64,000 nucleotides of DNA from Enterobacter mori (GCF_025244905.1 NZ_CP104285.1:3224001-3288000), one strand, 5' to 3'. Positions 33,264 to 42,829 are shown, numbered from the stretch's first letter. Program-made: numbers and translations. The notes: generated by a model not told the origin, from the letters alone.

Positions 33264-33719
33264 TCACAAGTCATCAAGGAATGTTTGATCAAGTTGCTTA
33301 AAAGCTCGCTTGAGCGTGTCAGCCAGGGCCTGGTAATCCGGCTTGCCTTCGACAGGGGCCAGCGCCTGACCGGCTTCCTCAAGTTTTCCACGGACTTCAT
33401 AAAACCAGTGTAAAATTGTAGGCGGCAACGGCGTAATTGAGCGTTTCCCCAGCCACCATAGCCCCTGCATCGGCAGGCTCAGCGCAAAGAGCGCGGTGGC
33501 GACGGCAGGCCCAAGCTGGCCGCCGAGGGCAATTTGCCAGCACAGGGTAAAGATGGCAACAGGGGGCATAAAACGAATCGCAAAGCGCGTGGCGCGGATA
33601 GTGCGATTCTCTATAAACATCGGCGCGAGGCGCTTTTCCAGTGGCCACGTCTTCGCGTAATGCTGCCCCCGACGAAACAGACTAAAGAAATTCACGGATG
33701 GGTTTTCAGGTGTCGACAT
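33264..33719 (-). CDS. yfbV: UPF0208 membrane protein YfbV
   Basis: Small inner-membrane protein of 151 residues with two predicted membrane segments ([20 protein letters not shown] and [23 protein letters not shown]) between a basic N-terminus and a soluble C-terminal tail. Function is not settled; E. coli YfbV has been tied to chromosome Ter-region organisation. It is divergent from ackA with 337 nt between, so it likely shares the control region. Confidence 0.93.
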   Translation of the reverse strand: MSTPENPSVNFFSLFRRGQHYAKTWPLEKRLAPMFIENRTIRATRFAIRFMPPVAIFTLCWQIALGGQLGPAVATALFALSLPMQGLWWLGKRSITPLPPTILHWFYEVRGKLEEAGQALAPVEGKPDYQALADTLKRAFKQLDQTFLDDL

Positions 33720-34056
33720 GGCTGTACCTCAACTTCACATATAAAAATTAAAATTTTTGTGCAAAACCACAACAGGCTATGACAACGTTCAAAATATTTT
33801 GTCATCGCTACCCCGTATCGGGTATCCTGTGCCAGCCTGATAGGGCCGTAGACGAAAACCGTTAACTCGTCAAATTATCGCATATTATGCCATTGTCTGA
33901 AAAATGTTCAAAATGGCATAAAATCATAGGTATTTCTTTCATTATGCCGGAATGTTCGCCTGGCATGATGTTAATCATAAATGTCTGGGTCATCATGCGT
34001 TACGCTTTTAGACTCACTGACGTTTTTTTAGCCACGTATCAATAATAGGTACTTCC
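33720..34056. other. yfbV-ackA divergent control region (337 nt)
   Basis: No ORF. A dyad TGACAA-N13-TTGTCA spans 33780-33804. An AT-rich stretch 33870-33980 precedes ackA and should contain its promoter. No single promoter could be picked with confidence. Confidence 0.5.
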
Positions 34057-35259
34057 ATGTCGAGTAAGTTAGTACTGGTTCTGAACTGCGGTAGCTCCTC
34101 ACTGAAATTCGCCATCATCGATGCGCTCAACGGTGACGAGTACCTCTCTGGTTTGGCCGAATGTTTCCATCTGCCTGAAGCACGTATCAAATGGAAGATG
34201 GACGGCAGCAAACAAGAAGCGGCTTTAGGTGCAGGCGCCGCTCACAGTGAAGCGCTGAACTTTATCGTTAACACTATTCTGGCACAAAAACCAGAACTGT
34301 CTGCTCAGCTGACTGCGATTGGTCACCGTATCGTCCACGGCGGCGAAAAATACACCAGCTCCGTCGTGATCGACGAATCTGTGATTCAGGGCATCAAAGA
34401 CTCTGCATCCTTCGCGCCGCTGCACAACCCGGCTCACCTGATCGGTATCGCTGAAGCGCTGAAATCCTTCCCGAATCTGAAAGACAAAAACGTGGCCGTG
34501 TTTGACACCGCGTTCCATCAGACCATGCCGGAAGAGTCTTACCTGTATGCCCTGCCGTACAGCCTGTACAAAGAGCATGGTGTTCGTCGTTACGGCGCAC
34601 ACGGCACCAGCCACTTCTATGTGACTCAGGAAGCCGCAAAAGTTCTGAACAAGCCGGTTGAAGAAGTGAACATCATCACCTGCCACCTGGGCAACGGTGG
34701 TTCTGTTTCCGCTATCCGCAACGGTAAATGTGTTGATACCTCCATGGGTCTGACCCCGCTGGAAGGTCTGGTGATGGGTACCCGTTCCGGTGACATCGAC
34801 CCGGCGATCATCTTCCACCTGCACGACACCCTGGGCATGAGCGTTGACGACATCAACAAAATGCTGACCAAAGAGTCTGGCCTGCTGGGTCTGACCGAAG
34901 TGACCAGCGACTGCCGTTACGTTGAAGACAACTACGCAGAGAAAGCTGACGCTAAACGTGCAATGGACGTTTACTGCCACCGTCTGGCGAAGTACATCGG
35001 TTCTTACACAGCCCTGATGGAAGGCCGTCTGGACGCGGTTATCTTCACCGGTGGTATTGGTGAGAACGCGGCAATGGTTCGTGAACTGTCCCTGGGCAAA
35101 CTGGGCGTTCTGGGCTTCGAAGTTGATCACGAGCGTAACCTGGCTGCCCGTTTCGGCAAGTCTGGCTTCATCAACAAAGAAGGTACCCGCCCTGCTATCG
35201 TTATTCCAACTAACGAAGAGCTGGTCATCGCGCAAGACGCGAACCGTCTGACTGCCTGA
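34057..35259 (+). CDS. ackA: Acetate kinase
   Basis: Interconverts acetyl phosphate and acetate with ADP/ATP, 400 residues. The acetokinase signatures [14 protein letters not shown] and [15 protein letters not shown] are present, together with [25 protein letters not shown] and [14 protein letters not shown]. Together with pta it forms the overflow route from acetyl-CoA to acetate, and acetyl phosphate links it to signalling. Between ackA and pta is a hairpin. Confidence 0.98.
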   Translation: MSSKLVLVLNCGSSSLKFAIIDALNGDEYLSGLAECFHLPEARIKWKMDGSKQEAALGAGAAHSEALNFIVNTILAQKPELSAQLTAIGHRIVHGGEKYTSSVVIDESVIQGIKDSASFAPLHNPAHLIGIAEALKSFPNLKDKNVAVFDTAFHQTMPEESYLYALPYSLYKEHGVRRYGAHGTSHFYVTQEAAKVLNKPVEEVNIITCHLGNGGSVSAIRNGKCVDTSMGLTPLEGLVMGTRSGDIDPAIIFHLHDTLGMSVDDINKMLTKESGLLGLTEVTSDCRYVEDNYAEKADAKRAMDVYCHRLAKYIGSYTALMEGRLDAVIFTGGIGENAAMVRELSLGKLGVLGFEVDHERNLAARFGKSGFINKEGTRPAIVIPTNEELVIAQDANRLTA

Positions 35260-35263
35260 TTCC

Positions 35264-35295
35264 ACACCGCCAGCAATGCTGGCGGTGCTGTTTTG
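35264..35295 (+). terminator. Intercistronic hairpin between ackA and pta
   Basis: Perfect stem CACCGCCAGC/GCTGGCGGTG with loop AAT (35265-35287), followed by CTGTTTTG. The short U run suggests partial termination, so it could set the ackA:pta ratio. It could also stabilise the ackA mRNA. Confidence 0.6.
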
Positions 35296-35335
35296 TAACC
35301 CGCCCAATCGCGGCGGTAACGAAAGAGGATAAACC

Positions 35336-37477
35336 GTGTCCCGTACTATTATGCTGATCCCTACCGGAACCAGCGTCGGCCTGACCAGCGTCAGCCTTGG
35401 CGTGATCCGTGCTATGGAACGCAAAGGCGTTCGTCTGAGCGTCTTTAAGCCAATCGCCCAGCCGCGCGCCGGTGGCGATGCGCCAGACCAGACCACCACC
35501 ATCGTTCGCAAGAACTCCAATCTGCCAGCAGCTGAACCGCTGAAGATGAGCCACGTTGAATCTTTGCTCTCCAGCAACCAGAAAGACGTGCTGATGGAAG
35601 AGATCATCGCCAACTACCACGCTAACGCGCAAGACGCGGAAGTGGTGCTGGTTGAAGGTCTGGTCCCGACGCGCAAACACCAGTTTGCCCAGTCTCTGAA
35701 CTTTGAAATCGCGAAAACCCTGAACGCAGAGATCGTTTTCGTGATGTCTCAGGGCACTGACACCCCAGAGCAGCTGAACGAGCGTATCGAACTGACGCGC
35801 AGCAGCTTCGGCGGCGCGAAAAACACCAACATCACTGGCGTGATCGTGAACAAACTGAACGCGCCGGTAGATGAACAGGGCCGTACTCGCCCTGACCTGT
35901 CCGAGATTTTCGACGACTCTTCCAAAGCGAAAGTCATCAAAATTGATCCGGCTAAGCTGCAGGCATCCAGCCCGCTTCCGGTTCTGGGCGCGGTGCCATG
36001 GAGCTTCGATCTGATTGCCACCCGTGCAATCGATATGGCACGCCACCTGAACGCCACCGTGGTTAACGAAGGCGACATCAACACCCGCCGCGTGAAGTCC
36101 GTGACCTTCTGTGCGCGTAGCATTCCGCACATGCTGGAACACTTCCGCGCAGGTTCCCTGCTGGTGACCTCCGCAGACCGTCCAGACGTGCTGGTTGCAG
36201 CCTGCCTGGCCGCGATGAACGGCGTGGAAATCGGTGCGATCCTGCTGACCGGTGCCTACGAGATGGACCCACGCGTCAGCAAGCTGTGTGAACGCGCGTT
36301 CGCCACCGGCCTGCCGGTCTTCATGGTGAACACCAACACCTGGCAGACCTCCCTGAGCCTGCAGAGCTTCAACCTGGAAGTACCGGTTGATGACCATGAG
36401 CGTATCGAGAAAGTTCAGGAATACGTTGCGGGCTACATCAACGCAGACTGGATTGAATCCCTGACTGCGACCTCCGAGCGCAGCCGCCGTCTGTCTCCTC
36501 CAGCCTTCCGTTATCAGCTGACCGAGCTGGCGCGTAAAGCGGGCAAACGCGTTGTTCTGCCAGAAGGCGACGAACCACGTACCGTTAAAGCGGCTGCCAT
36601 CTGTGCAGAGCGCGGTATCGCGACATGTGTGCTGCTGGGTAACCCGGATGAGATCACCCGCGTTGCGGCGTCTCAGGGCGTTGAGCTGGGCGCAGGCATC
36701 GAAATCGTTGACCCTGAAGTGGTTCGCGAAAGCTACGTTGCCCGTCTGGTTGAGCTGCGTAAGAGCAAAGGCATGACCGAAGCCGTTGCGCGCGAACAGC
36801 TGGAAGACAACGTGGTGCTGGGTACACTGATGCTGGAACAGGACGAAGTTGACGGTCTGGTTTCCGGTGCGGTTCACACCACGGCGAACACCATCCGCCC
36901 ACCGCTGCAGCTGATCAAAACTGCACCGGGCAGCTCACTGGTGTCTTCTGTGTTCTTCATGCTGCTGCCTGAACAGGTTTATGTTTACGGTGACTGCGCG
37001 ATCAACCCAGATCCAACCGCAGAACAGCTGGCTGAAATCGCTATCCAGTCCGCGGACTCTGCGATTGCCTTCGGTATCGAACCACGCGTGGCGATGCTCT
37101 CCTACTCCACCGGTACTTCTGGTGCAGGTAGCGACGTAGAGAAAGTACGTGAAGCGACGCGTCTGGCACAGGAAAAACGTCCTGACCTGATGATCGACGG
37201 CCCTCTGCAGTACGACGCCGCCGTTATGGCAGACGTTGCGAAATCCAAAGCGCCGAACTCGCCGGTTGCAGGTCGCGCTACCGTGTTCATCTTCCCGGAT
37301 CTGAACACCGGTAACACCACCTACAAAGCGGTACAGCGTTCAGCTGACCTGATCTCTATCGGGCCAATGCTGCAAGGCATGCGCAAACCTGTGAACGACC
37401 TGTCTCGTGGCGCGCTGGTAGACGATATCGTCTATACCATCGCGCTGACGGCGATCCAGTCTTCACAGCAGCAGTAA
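35336..37477 (+). CDS. pta: Phosphate acetyltransferase
   Basis: Makes acetyl phosphate from acetyl-CoA, 713 residues, the long enterobacterial form. The N-terminal P-loop-like domain (about 1-200), a DRTGG domain (about 215-340) and the C-terminal catalytic PTA domain (about 385-710, with [15 protein letters not shown] and [18 protein letters not shown]) are all present. It starts at GTG with AGAGGA seven bases upstream and is 76 nt after ackA. A REP pair and a terminator follow. Confidence 0.97.
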   Translation: MSRTIMLIPTGTSVGLTSVSLGVIRAMERKGVRLSVFKPIAQPRAGGDAPDQTTTIVRKNSNLPAAEPLKMSHVESLLSSNQKDVLMEEIIANYHANAQDAEVVLVEGLVPTRKHQFAQSLNFEIAKTLNAEIVFVMSQGTDTPEQLNERIELTRSSFGGAKNTNITGVIVNKLNAPVDEQGRTRPDLSEIFDDSSKAKVIKIDPAKLQASSPLPVLGAVPWSFDLIATRAIDMARHLNATVVNEGDINTRRVKSVTFCARSIPHMLEHFRAGSLLVTSADRPDVLVAACLAAMNGVEIGAILLTGAYEMDPRVSKLCERAFATGLPVFMVNTNTWQTSLSLQSFNLEVPVDDHERIEKVQEYVAGYINADWIESLTATSERSRRLSPPAFRYQLTELARKAGKRVVLPEGDEPRTVKAAAICAERGIATCVLLGNPDEITRVAASQGVELGAGIEIVDPEVVRESYVARLVELRKSKGMTEAVAREQLEDNVVLGTLMLEQDEVDGLVSGAVHTTANTIRPPLQLIKTAPGSSLVSSVFFMLLPEQVYVYGDCAINPDPTAEQLAEIAIQSADSAIAFGIEPRVAMLSYSTGTSGAGSDVEKVREATRLAQEKRPDLMIDGPLQYDAAVMADVAKSKAPNSPVAGRATVFIFPDLNTGNTTYKAVQRSADLISIGPMLQGMRKPVNDLSRGALVDDIVYTIALTAIQSSQQQ

Positions 37478-37486
37478 TGTTAAAAA

Positions 37487-37553
37487 GCCCGGTGGCGCTA
37501 GCGCTTACCGGGCCTACGGTTTTGTAGGCCGGATAAGCGAAGCGCCATCCGGC
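37487..37553. repeat. REP pair (BIME) after pta
   Basis: GCCCGGTGGCGC...ACCGGGCCTAC (37487-37516) and GTAGGCCGGATAAGC...CATCCGGC (37524-37553), facing each other between the convergent pta and the transketolase gene. Confidence 0.9.
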
Positions 37554-37557
37554 AAGA

Positions 37558-37590
37558 AAGGCGACCACTTAACTGATCGCCTTTTTTATT
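37558..37590. terminator. Terminator after pta (weaker in the opposite direction)
   Basis: Stem AAGGCGA / TCGCCTT (37558-37583), followed by TTTTTTATTT on the plus strand. On the minus strand the hairpin is followed by only TTTC, so it serves mainly pta. It touches the stop of the transketolase C-subunit gene. Confidence 0.85.
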
Positions 37591-38543
37591 TACAGCAGCT
37601 CTCTCGCCGCCGACACAATGTCATGTGCCGTCAGGCCATACTCCTTCTGCAGGAAATCCTGCGTACCCACCTGGCCGTAGCGCTCCTTGACGCCCACCCG
37701 CCGCATTGGCACCGGACACGTCTCCACCAGCACTTCCGCGACGGCTGAACCCAGCCCATTATGAATGCTGTGGTTTTCGCAGGTGACGATGCGCCCGGTT
37801 TTCTCGGCATAATTCTTCACTAACATGCGGTCAATCGGCTTCAGGGTAAACATGTCGATGACCGCAGCGCTCACCCCTTCCTGCTCAAGCTGGCGCGCGG
37901 CTTCCAGCGCTTCTGCCACCATAATGCCGTTGGCAATCAGGGTAATGTCAGTTCCTTCGCGCAGCACATTGCCTTTTCCGATAGTAAACGTCGAGCCCGG
38001 CGCATAGACGCTCGGCGCCTGTTTACGGATGGTGCGTACCCAGTAAAAACCTTCGAGGTCGATAAGCTGGCGCAGCACGTCTTCAAACATCACCGCGTCA
38101 GTCACCTCCATCACCACCGAATGCGCCAGACCGCGCACAATGCCCATATCCTCAAACGACATGTGCGTGCCGCCGTTGTGGCAGGCCGTCACGCCCGCGT
38201 CAGACGCTATCACCTTCACGTTGTTGCGCTGGTAGTCCAGGGACATAAACAGCTGGTCAAAGCAGCGACGGCTGGCAAACGCGGTGAAGGTGTGCACGAA
38301 CGGCTTACGTCCGGTAAGCGACAGCCCGGCCGCGGTGCCAATGACGTTGGCCTCCATAATGCCGCAGTTAATCACGTGCTGCGGATAATCGCGCGCCACG
38401 CCGTCCATCGCCATCGAGCTCATCAGATCCGCTTCCAGGGCAATAATTTCGCTTCCGGCCTCAATCTGCTTTGCCACAAAGCCCGCGTAGACCTTACGCA
38501 TCTCAACGGCGTCTTTCTCTCCTGCCGGTGCAACCTTAATCAT
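37590..38543 (-). CDS. Transketolase-like protein, C-terminal (Pyr) subunit
   Basis: Protein of 317 residues equal to the central pyrimidine-binding domain plus C-terminal domain of transketolase. The central part (about 15-175) has ALEADLMSSMAMDGVARDYPQHVINCGIMEANVIGTAAGLS, with the catalytic Glu in the GIMEAN motif. The C-terminal domain (about 190-310) carries TLIANGIMVAEALEAA and CENHSIHNGLG. It must pair with the N-subunit encoded next to it (8-base overlap) to make an active ThDP site at the interface. Family function: moves a two-carbon ketol unit between sugar phosphates. The physiological substrate here is unknown. Confidence 0.9.
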   Translation of the reverse strand: MIKVAPAGEKDAVEMRKVYAGFVAKQIEAGSEIIALEADLMSSMAMDGVARDYPQHVINCGIMEANVIGTAAGLSLTGRKPFVHTFTAFASRRCFDQLFMSLDYQRNNVKVIASDAGVTACHNGGTHMSFEDMGIVRGLAHSVVMEVTDAVMFEDVLRQLIDLEGFYWVRTIRKQAPSVYAPGSTFTIGKGNVLREGTDITLIANGIMVAEALEAARQLEQEGVSAAVIDMFTLKPIDRMLVKNYAEKTGRIVTCENHSIHNGLGSAVAEVLVETCPVPMRRVGVKERYGQVGTQDFLQKEYGLTAHDIVSAARELL

Positions 38544-39366
38544 GTGAAGCCTCCAGTTGGCGAATCGTCTCGGTTAGCGCCGCTTTACTCTCTGGGGTCA
38601 ACCGCAGGTGGTGCGAGTTGCTGAGCTGCTCCAGATACGGCACACCCTGCCCTTTGATACTGTCGAGAATGACAACTAATGGACGCGCTTCGGCCTCGGG
38701 GACCCGCGAGGTTACCGCCAGCAGACCCGGAATGTCGTCGCCCTTCACCGTCGCAACGTCAAAGCCAAAGGCGCGGAATTTCCCCTCCAGGTCGAACGCG
38801 CTGATGATCTCGTCCAGCTCGCCGTCGAGCTGCTGTTTGTTCCAGTCCACGAACACCGTCAGGTTATTCAGGCGATGGTGGGCGATAAACTGGAAGGCTT
38901 CCCAGCACTGCCCTTCGTTCAGCTCGCCGTCACCGACGATGCAGAAGACCCGATTCGGTCGCGCCGCCAGCTTGTGCGAGAGCGCCATACCGCCCGCAAT
39001 AGAGATCCCCTGCCCCAGCGAACCGGTGGTGGCATCCACGCCGCGCGTTTTCAGGCGATCCGGGTGGCTTGGCAGCCGCGTGCCGTTCTGGTTCAGGGTG
39101 CTCAGCTCTTCCACCGGGAAGTAGCCCTTGATCGCCAGCGTGCTGTAGAGCGCCGGGCCCGCATGTCCTTTCGACAGGACAAAATAGTCTCGCTCCGGCC
39201 AGTCCGGATCCGCCGGGTCGATTTTCATCACCGCGCCGTACAGCACGGCCAGGGTTTCAACCACCGACATACTGCCGCCATAGTGTCCAAAGCCCAGCTG
39301 CGTCAGGGATTTCAGCGTCTCAAGACGGATCTGACGCGCGAGTTCAGTTATTTCATTCTCATTCAT
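38536..39366 (-). CDS. Transketolase-like protein, N-terminal (PP) subunit
   Basis: Protein of 276 residues equal to the ThDP diphosphate-binding domain of transketolase. The ThDP motif is at residues 145 onward (GDGELNEGQCWEAF, ending about NLTVFVDWN). YFVLSKGHAGPALYS, SHPDRLKTRGVDATTGSLGQG and GFGHYGGSMSVVETL are conserved family stretches, with GHYGG standing where GHPGA is in full-length enzymes. The start overlaps the IIC stop as ATGA. Full-length transketolases (tktA, tktB) should exist elsewhere, so this pair is probably specific to the adjoining PTS. Confidence 0.9.
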   Translation of the reverse strand: MNENEITELARQIRLETLKSLTQLGFGHYGGSMSVVETLAVLYGAVMKIDPADPDWPERDYFVLSKGHAGPALYSTLAIKGYFPVEELSTLNQNGTRLPSHPDRLKTRGVDATTGSLGQGISIAGGMALSHKLAARPNRVFCIVGDGELNEGQCWEAFQFIAHHRLNNLTVFVDWNKQQLDGELDEIISAFDLEGKFRAFGFDVATVKGDDIPGLLAVTSRVPEAEARPLVVILDSIKGQGVPYLEQLSNSHHLRLTPESKAALTETIRQLEASHD

Positions 39367-40760
39367 GATTTGGCTCCGGTGTTTTCCTGCGCGTTACCGC
39401 CTGCAGGTTTGTTTTTCGCGAAGACGTTGTACGCCACCAGCAGCGCGAACAACGCCACAACCAGCCCGGTGATGGCAAGCGGCGACAGGAAGCGCGCCAG
39501 GTTGCCGAGGACAATCCCGACCGCGCCGAAGTCGGCGTCCGAGAAGGTGGTGTTGGCAAAGCCAATTGCGCCCAGCACCGGCAACAGCAGGACCGGCAGG
39601 AAGGTGATCAGCAGGCCGTTAGCAAAGGCGCCAATCATCGCCCCGCGACGTCCACCGGTGGCGTTACCAAACACGCCCGCCGTGGCGCCGGTGAAGAAGT
39701 GCGGTACCACGCCCGGGAGGATCAGCACCCAGCTGAACTGGCCGCAGATGAACAACCCCACAATCCCGCCGAGGAAGCTGAACAGGAAGCCAATCAGCAC
39801 CGCGTTGGGCGCGTAGGGATAGACCACCGGGCAGTCCAGCGCGGGGCGCGCATTTGGCACTAGCTTTTCCGAGAAGCCGGTAAAGGCCGGGACGATTTCC
39901 GCCAGAATCAGGCGCACGCCCTGCAGGATGATGAAAACGCCCGCCGCGAAGGTGATCGCCATGATGATGGCGTACACCAGATAGTTCTGGCCGCCGCTGA
40001 AGGTCGCCTCAACGTACTCACGTCCGGCGCTCACCGCCAGGATGAGGTAGATAATCATCATGGTCAGGGAGATGGAGATCGAACTGTCGCGCAGGAAGCT
40101 CAAGTTCTTCGGCAGGTTCATCTCTTCCGTTGAGCGCGAGCCCTTGCCGACCTTGCTGCCAATCCAGCCGGACAGCACGTAGCCCAGCGTGCCGAAGTGG
40201 CCGAAGGCAATCTCATCGTTGCCGGTAATGCGCTTCATGTAGCGCTGCGCAATCGCCGGGAAGAAGGCCATGATCAGGCCGAGGATCAGCGAGCCAGTAA
40301 AGACCAGCCCCACGCCTTCAAAGCCCGCCACCGTCAGGATCACGCCAATCATACACGCCATGTAAAACGTGTGGTGCCCAGTGAGGAAGATGTACTTCAG
40401 GCGGGTAAAGCGGGCGACAATAATATTCGCCACCATCCCAAAGGCCATAATCAGCGCGGTCGAAGCACCGTATTTTTCCAGCGCAATCGACACTATGGCT
40501 TCATTGTTTGGAATAATGCCCTGGATAGTAAAGGCGTGCTCAAACATCCCGCCTAGCGGATTTAACGACCCCACCAGCACCGTGGCGCCACCACCCAGCA
40601 CAATAAAGCCGAGAATAGTTTTAATGGTCCCTTTCACCACGTCCGAGAACGCTTTTTTCTGCGCAACAAGACCGATTAAGGCAATTAATCCCACCAGCAC
40701 TGAAGGGACTTTTAAAATATCAACAACGAAATTCAGCGTTTCAAGGATAAACATATCCAC
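39363..40760 (-). CDS. PTS IIC component, ascorbate (UlaA/SgaT) type
   Basis: Membrane permease of 465 residues with about 11-12 helices. It resembles the ascorbate PTS transporter UlaA: the start FILETLNFVVDILKVPSVLVG, the HHTFYMACMIG helix and GFLFSFLGGIVGLFICGQF are typical. It brings in its substrate coupled to phosphorylation by the adjoining IIB and IIA. The IIC of this class recognises ascorbate or similar polyols and acids. No lactonase or decarboxylase of the ascorbate pathway is next to it, so the sugar is uncertain. It follows IIB by 15 nt and overlaps the transketolase N-subunit. Confidence 0.9.
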   Translation of the reverse strand: MDMFILETLNFVVDILKVPSVLVGLIALIGLVAQKKAFSDVVKGTIKTILGFIVLGGGATVLVGSLNPLGGMFEHAFTIQGIIPNNEAIVSIALEKYGASTALIMAFGMVANIIVARFTRLKYIFLTGHHTFYMACMIGVILTVAGFEGVGLVFTGSLILGLIMAFFPAIAQRYMKRITGNDEIAFGHFGTLGYVLSGWIGSKVGKGSRSTEEMNLPKNLSFLRDSSISISLTMMIIYLILAVSAGREYVEATFSGGQNYLVYAIIMAITFAAGVFIILQGVRLILAEIVPAFTGFSEKLVPNARPALDCPVVYPYAPNAVLIGFLFSFLGGIVGLFICGQFSWVLILPGVVPHFFTGATAGVFGNATGGRRGAMIGAFANGLLITFLPVLLLPVLGAIGFANTTFSDADFGAVGIVLGNLARFLSPLAITGLVVALFALLVAYNVFAKNKPAGGNAQENTGAKS

Positions 40761-40775
40761 CTCGCCTAATCAGGG

Positions 40776-41048
40776 TTATTGTCTTTCGAACCAGGCACGC
40801 AGCTGCGCTTCAAGTTCGTTGATGTCGATGATGTTGTTGATCACCACCAGCTGGCTTTCCGGCACGCTGGCGCTGGCCGCGATGTCTTTTGCCATCACGA
40901 ACAGGTCGGCCGCGCCAGGCGTTGCAGACGAGAGATCGGAGTGTTCAACCTCTGCCTCAATCTCCAGCTTTTTAAGCACCTTTTTGATATTCATTTCGAC
41001 CATAAAACTGCTGCCCAGGCCTGAACCACAAATAGCCATGATTTTCAT
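40776..41048 (-). CDS. PTS IIB component, ascorbate (UlaB/SgaB) type
   Basis: Small cytoplasmic phosphocarrier of 90 residues. The P-loop-like active site has Cys7 in MAICGSGLGSSFM, the expected phosphocysteine of lactose/ascorbate-type IIB proteins. It passes phosphate from IIA to the incoming sugar at IIC. It lies 80 nt after IIA; a small hairpin (ATCACGC...GCGTAAT, 41082-41099) is in that gap and 15 nt separate it from IIC. Confidence 0.9.
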   Translation of the reverse strand: MKIMAICGSGLGSSFMVEMNIKKVLKKLEIEAEVEHSDLSSATPGAADLFVMAKDIAASASVPESQLVVINNIIDINELEAQLRAWFERQ

Positions 41049-41128
41049 TGTTGTTCCCTTATTTTGAGTAGAGTACGCCCCATCACGCTGATGCGTAATG
41101 TTGTGATAAACCGGATTAAAGAATTAAC

Positions 41129-41572
41129 TCAGAAGCGGTTAATAATGGCTTTAATTTCCTCCAGGGTATTCGCCTGATGTAATTCAGCCATATCCTCATC
41201 GCTGGAAAATAATTCTGCGAGTGCGGATATCATTTCGATATGGCTATGTTTGTCCGGTGCCGCGAGCATGACTATCACATCGACTGGATCAAACTCACCA
41301 GCACCGAAAGAGACGCCTTTTTTCAGTTTTAATAATGACAGGCCGAGTCCTTTCGCCCCTTCCTCCGGCCGCGCATGCGGCATCGCCAGCCCTGGTGCCA
41401 GCACATAATAAGGTCCTAACGCGTGGTGCTGCTGGATGATAGCGGTGACGTATTCAGGCTCAATCACCTGCAAATCCAGCAGCGGCTTCGCACACTGCTC
41501 CAGCGCCTGCGGCCAGTTTTCCACGCTATCCTGCAGCGTGATGGTTGTATCATATATCCATTTTTTGAGCAC
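41129..41572 (-). CDS. PTS IIA component, mannitol/fructose/ascorbate type
   Basis: IIA phosphocarrier of 147 residues. The phosphohistidine is H66 in LAMPHARPEEGA. It is the first gene of the operon and begins at GTG (41570-41572), with GGGAG upstream as its ribosome site. It receives phosphate from HPr. The CRP-like box and operators lie 60-125 nt upstream. Confidence 0.88.
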   Translation of the reverse strand: MLKKWIYDTTITLQDSVENWPQALEQCAKPLLDLQVIEPEYVTAIIQQHHALGPYYVLAPGLAMPHARPEEGAKGLGLSLLKLKKGVSFGAGEFDPVDVIVMLAAPDKHSHIEMISALAELFSSDEDMAELHQANTLEEIKAIINRF

Positions 41573-41632
41573 TTTTCACTCCCGCTTCACGCTTAAGATG
41601 AGCAAACTTTATTCAACGCATCACTGATTGAC

Positions 41633-41648
41633 TGCGATCGCGATCACA
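41633..41648. promoter_or_regulatory. CRP-like site upstream of the PTS operon
   Basis: TGCGATCGCGATCACA matches TGTGA-N6-TCACA with one mismatch in the ten core positions. Its right edge is 75 nt from the IIA start. It lies between the IIA gene and the first operator, where cAMP-CRP would activate the PTS operon. Confidence 0.6.
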
Positions 41649-41649
41649 A

Positions 41650-41697
41650 AGATAGCGCTACCAACAGTTAACATGCAGAAATGTGATAGCGCTATCA
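41650..41697. promoter_or_regulatory. Paired operator for the LacI-family regulator
   Basis: Perfect 14-bp palindrome TGATAGCGCTATCA at 41684-41697, and an imperfect copy AGATAGCGCTACCA at 41650-41663. Their centres are 34 bp apart. CG in the middle of an even palindrome is the usual form of GntR/LacI-type operators. The pair lies in the divergent region between the regulator and the PTS operon. Confidence 0.75.
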
Positions 41698-41807
41698 AAT
41701 TGCAATCGCAGTGCTAAATCACAGCAAAAAAAGGGATTTAAGGCGTATACTGCCTTTCACGTGAAGCGAAGGATGAAAGTAGTCGCGCCCTGTTAGCAGG
41801 AAGGTGT

Positions 41808-42827
41808 ATGTCTCTAACCCGAAAACGACGCAGTACCGGTAAGGTGACGCTGGCCGATGTCGCACTGCTTGCCGGTGTGGGCACAATGACCGTGTCCCGT
41901 GCGCTCCGCACGCCCGAACAGGTTTCCGATAAACTGCGAGAAAAAATAGACGCTGCGGTGCAGGAGCTGGGTTATATGCCTAATCTTGCCGCCAGCGCGC
42001 TGGCATCGGCCTCTTCCTGGACGATCGCAATGGTTGTTCCTAACCTCTCCGAAGCCGGTTGCTCGGAGATGTTCGCCGGGCTACAGCAGGTGCTGCAACC
42101 CGCCGGATATCAGATCATGCTGGCAGAATCCCAGCATCGTCTTGAGCAGGAAGAGAAATTACTGGAAACGCTGCTGGCGTCAAATATCGCCGCCGCCATT
42201 TTGCTCAGCGTCGAGCATACCGATACCGTGCGCCACTGGCTGAAAAATGCCTCCATTCCAGTGATGGAAATGGGGGCGATGCGCGCCGATCCGATTGATA
42301 TGAATATCGGCATTGATAACGTGGCGGCGATGTACGAACTGACGGAAATGGTGATTAAGCGCGGCTATCAAAATATTGGCCTGCTGTGCGCCAACCAGGA
42401 GCAGTGGATTTTCCAGCAGCATTTGCAGGGCTGGTACAAAGCCATGCTTCGCCACCATTTATCGCCGAACAGAGTAATTAACGCCGCCATGCCGCCCAAT
42501 TTCTCCACGGGCGCGGCACAGTTGCCGGAATTCCTGCTGGCGTGGCCGGAGCTGGATGCGCTGGTGTGCGTCTCGGACGAACTGGCCTGCGGTGCACTCT
42601 ATGAATGCCAGCGTCGACGCATTAAAGTGCCGGACGATTTAGCCGTGGTAGGCTTTGGCGATAGCGATGTGAGCCGCGTCTGTCAGCCGCCGCTGACGAC
42701 CATGGCGGTACCGCATCGTAAGATTGGAATTGAAGCCGGGAAAGCGTTGCTGGAACGTCTGAATGATGGAGACTGGCGCGACCATAAACCTATCGCGTCC
42801 AGCCTCTGCCTGCGGGAAAGCTGTTAG
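41808..42827 (+). CDS. LacI-family transcriptional regulator of the PTS/transketolase locus
   Basis: DNA-binding regulator of 339 residues. The helix-turn-helix is at about 14-38 (VTLADVALLAGVGTMTVSRAL), followed by the hinge helix region PNLAASALAS. The periplasmic-binding-like effector domain occupies the rest (TIAMVVPNLSEAGCSEMF, ALVCVSDELACGALYECQRR, VVGFGDSDVSR). It resembles the GntR branch of LacI proteins. It is divergent from the PTS operon and probably represses it and itself until a sugar or sugar phosphate binds. A possible weak -10, TATACT, is at 41746-41751. AGGAAGG precedes the ATG. Confidence 0.9.
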   Translation: MSLTRKRRSTGKVTLADVALLAGVGTMTVSRALRTPEQVSDKLREKIDAAVQELGYMPNLAASALASASSWTIAMVVPNLSEAGCSEMFAGLQQVLQPAGYQIMLAESQHRLEQEEKLLETLLASNIAAAILLSVEHTDTVRHWLKNASIPVMEMGAMRADPIDMNIGIDNVAAMYELTEMVIKRGYQNIGLLCANQEQWIFQQHLQGWYKAMLRHHLSPNRVINAAMPPNFSTGAAQLPEFLLAWPELDALVCVSDELACGALYECQRRRIKVPDDLAVVGFGDSDVSRVCQPPLTTMAVPHRKIGIEAGKALLERLNDGDWRDHKPIASSLCLRESC

Positions 42828-42829
42828 GC

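Noticed and set aside
35225..36877. 550-residue open frame opposite pta
   Set aside because: Shadow of the highly biased pta codons; no family features.
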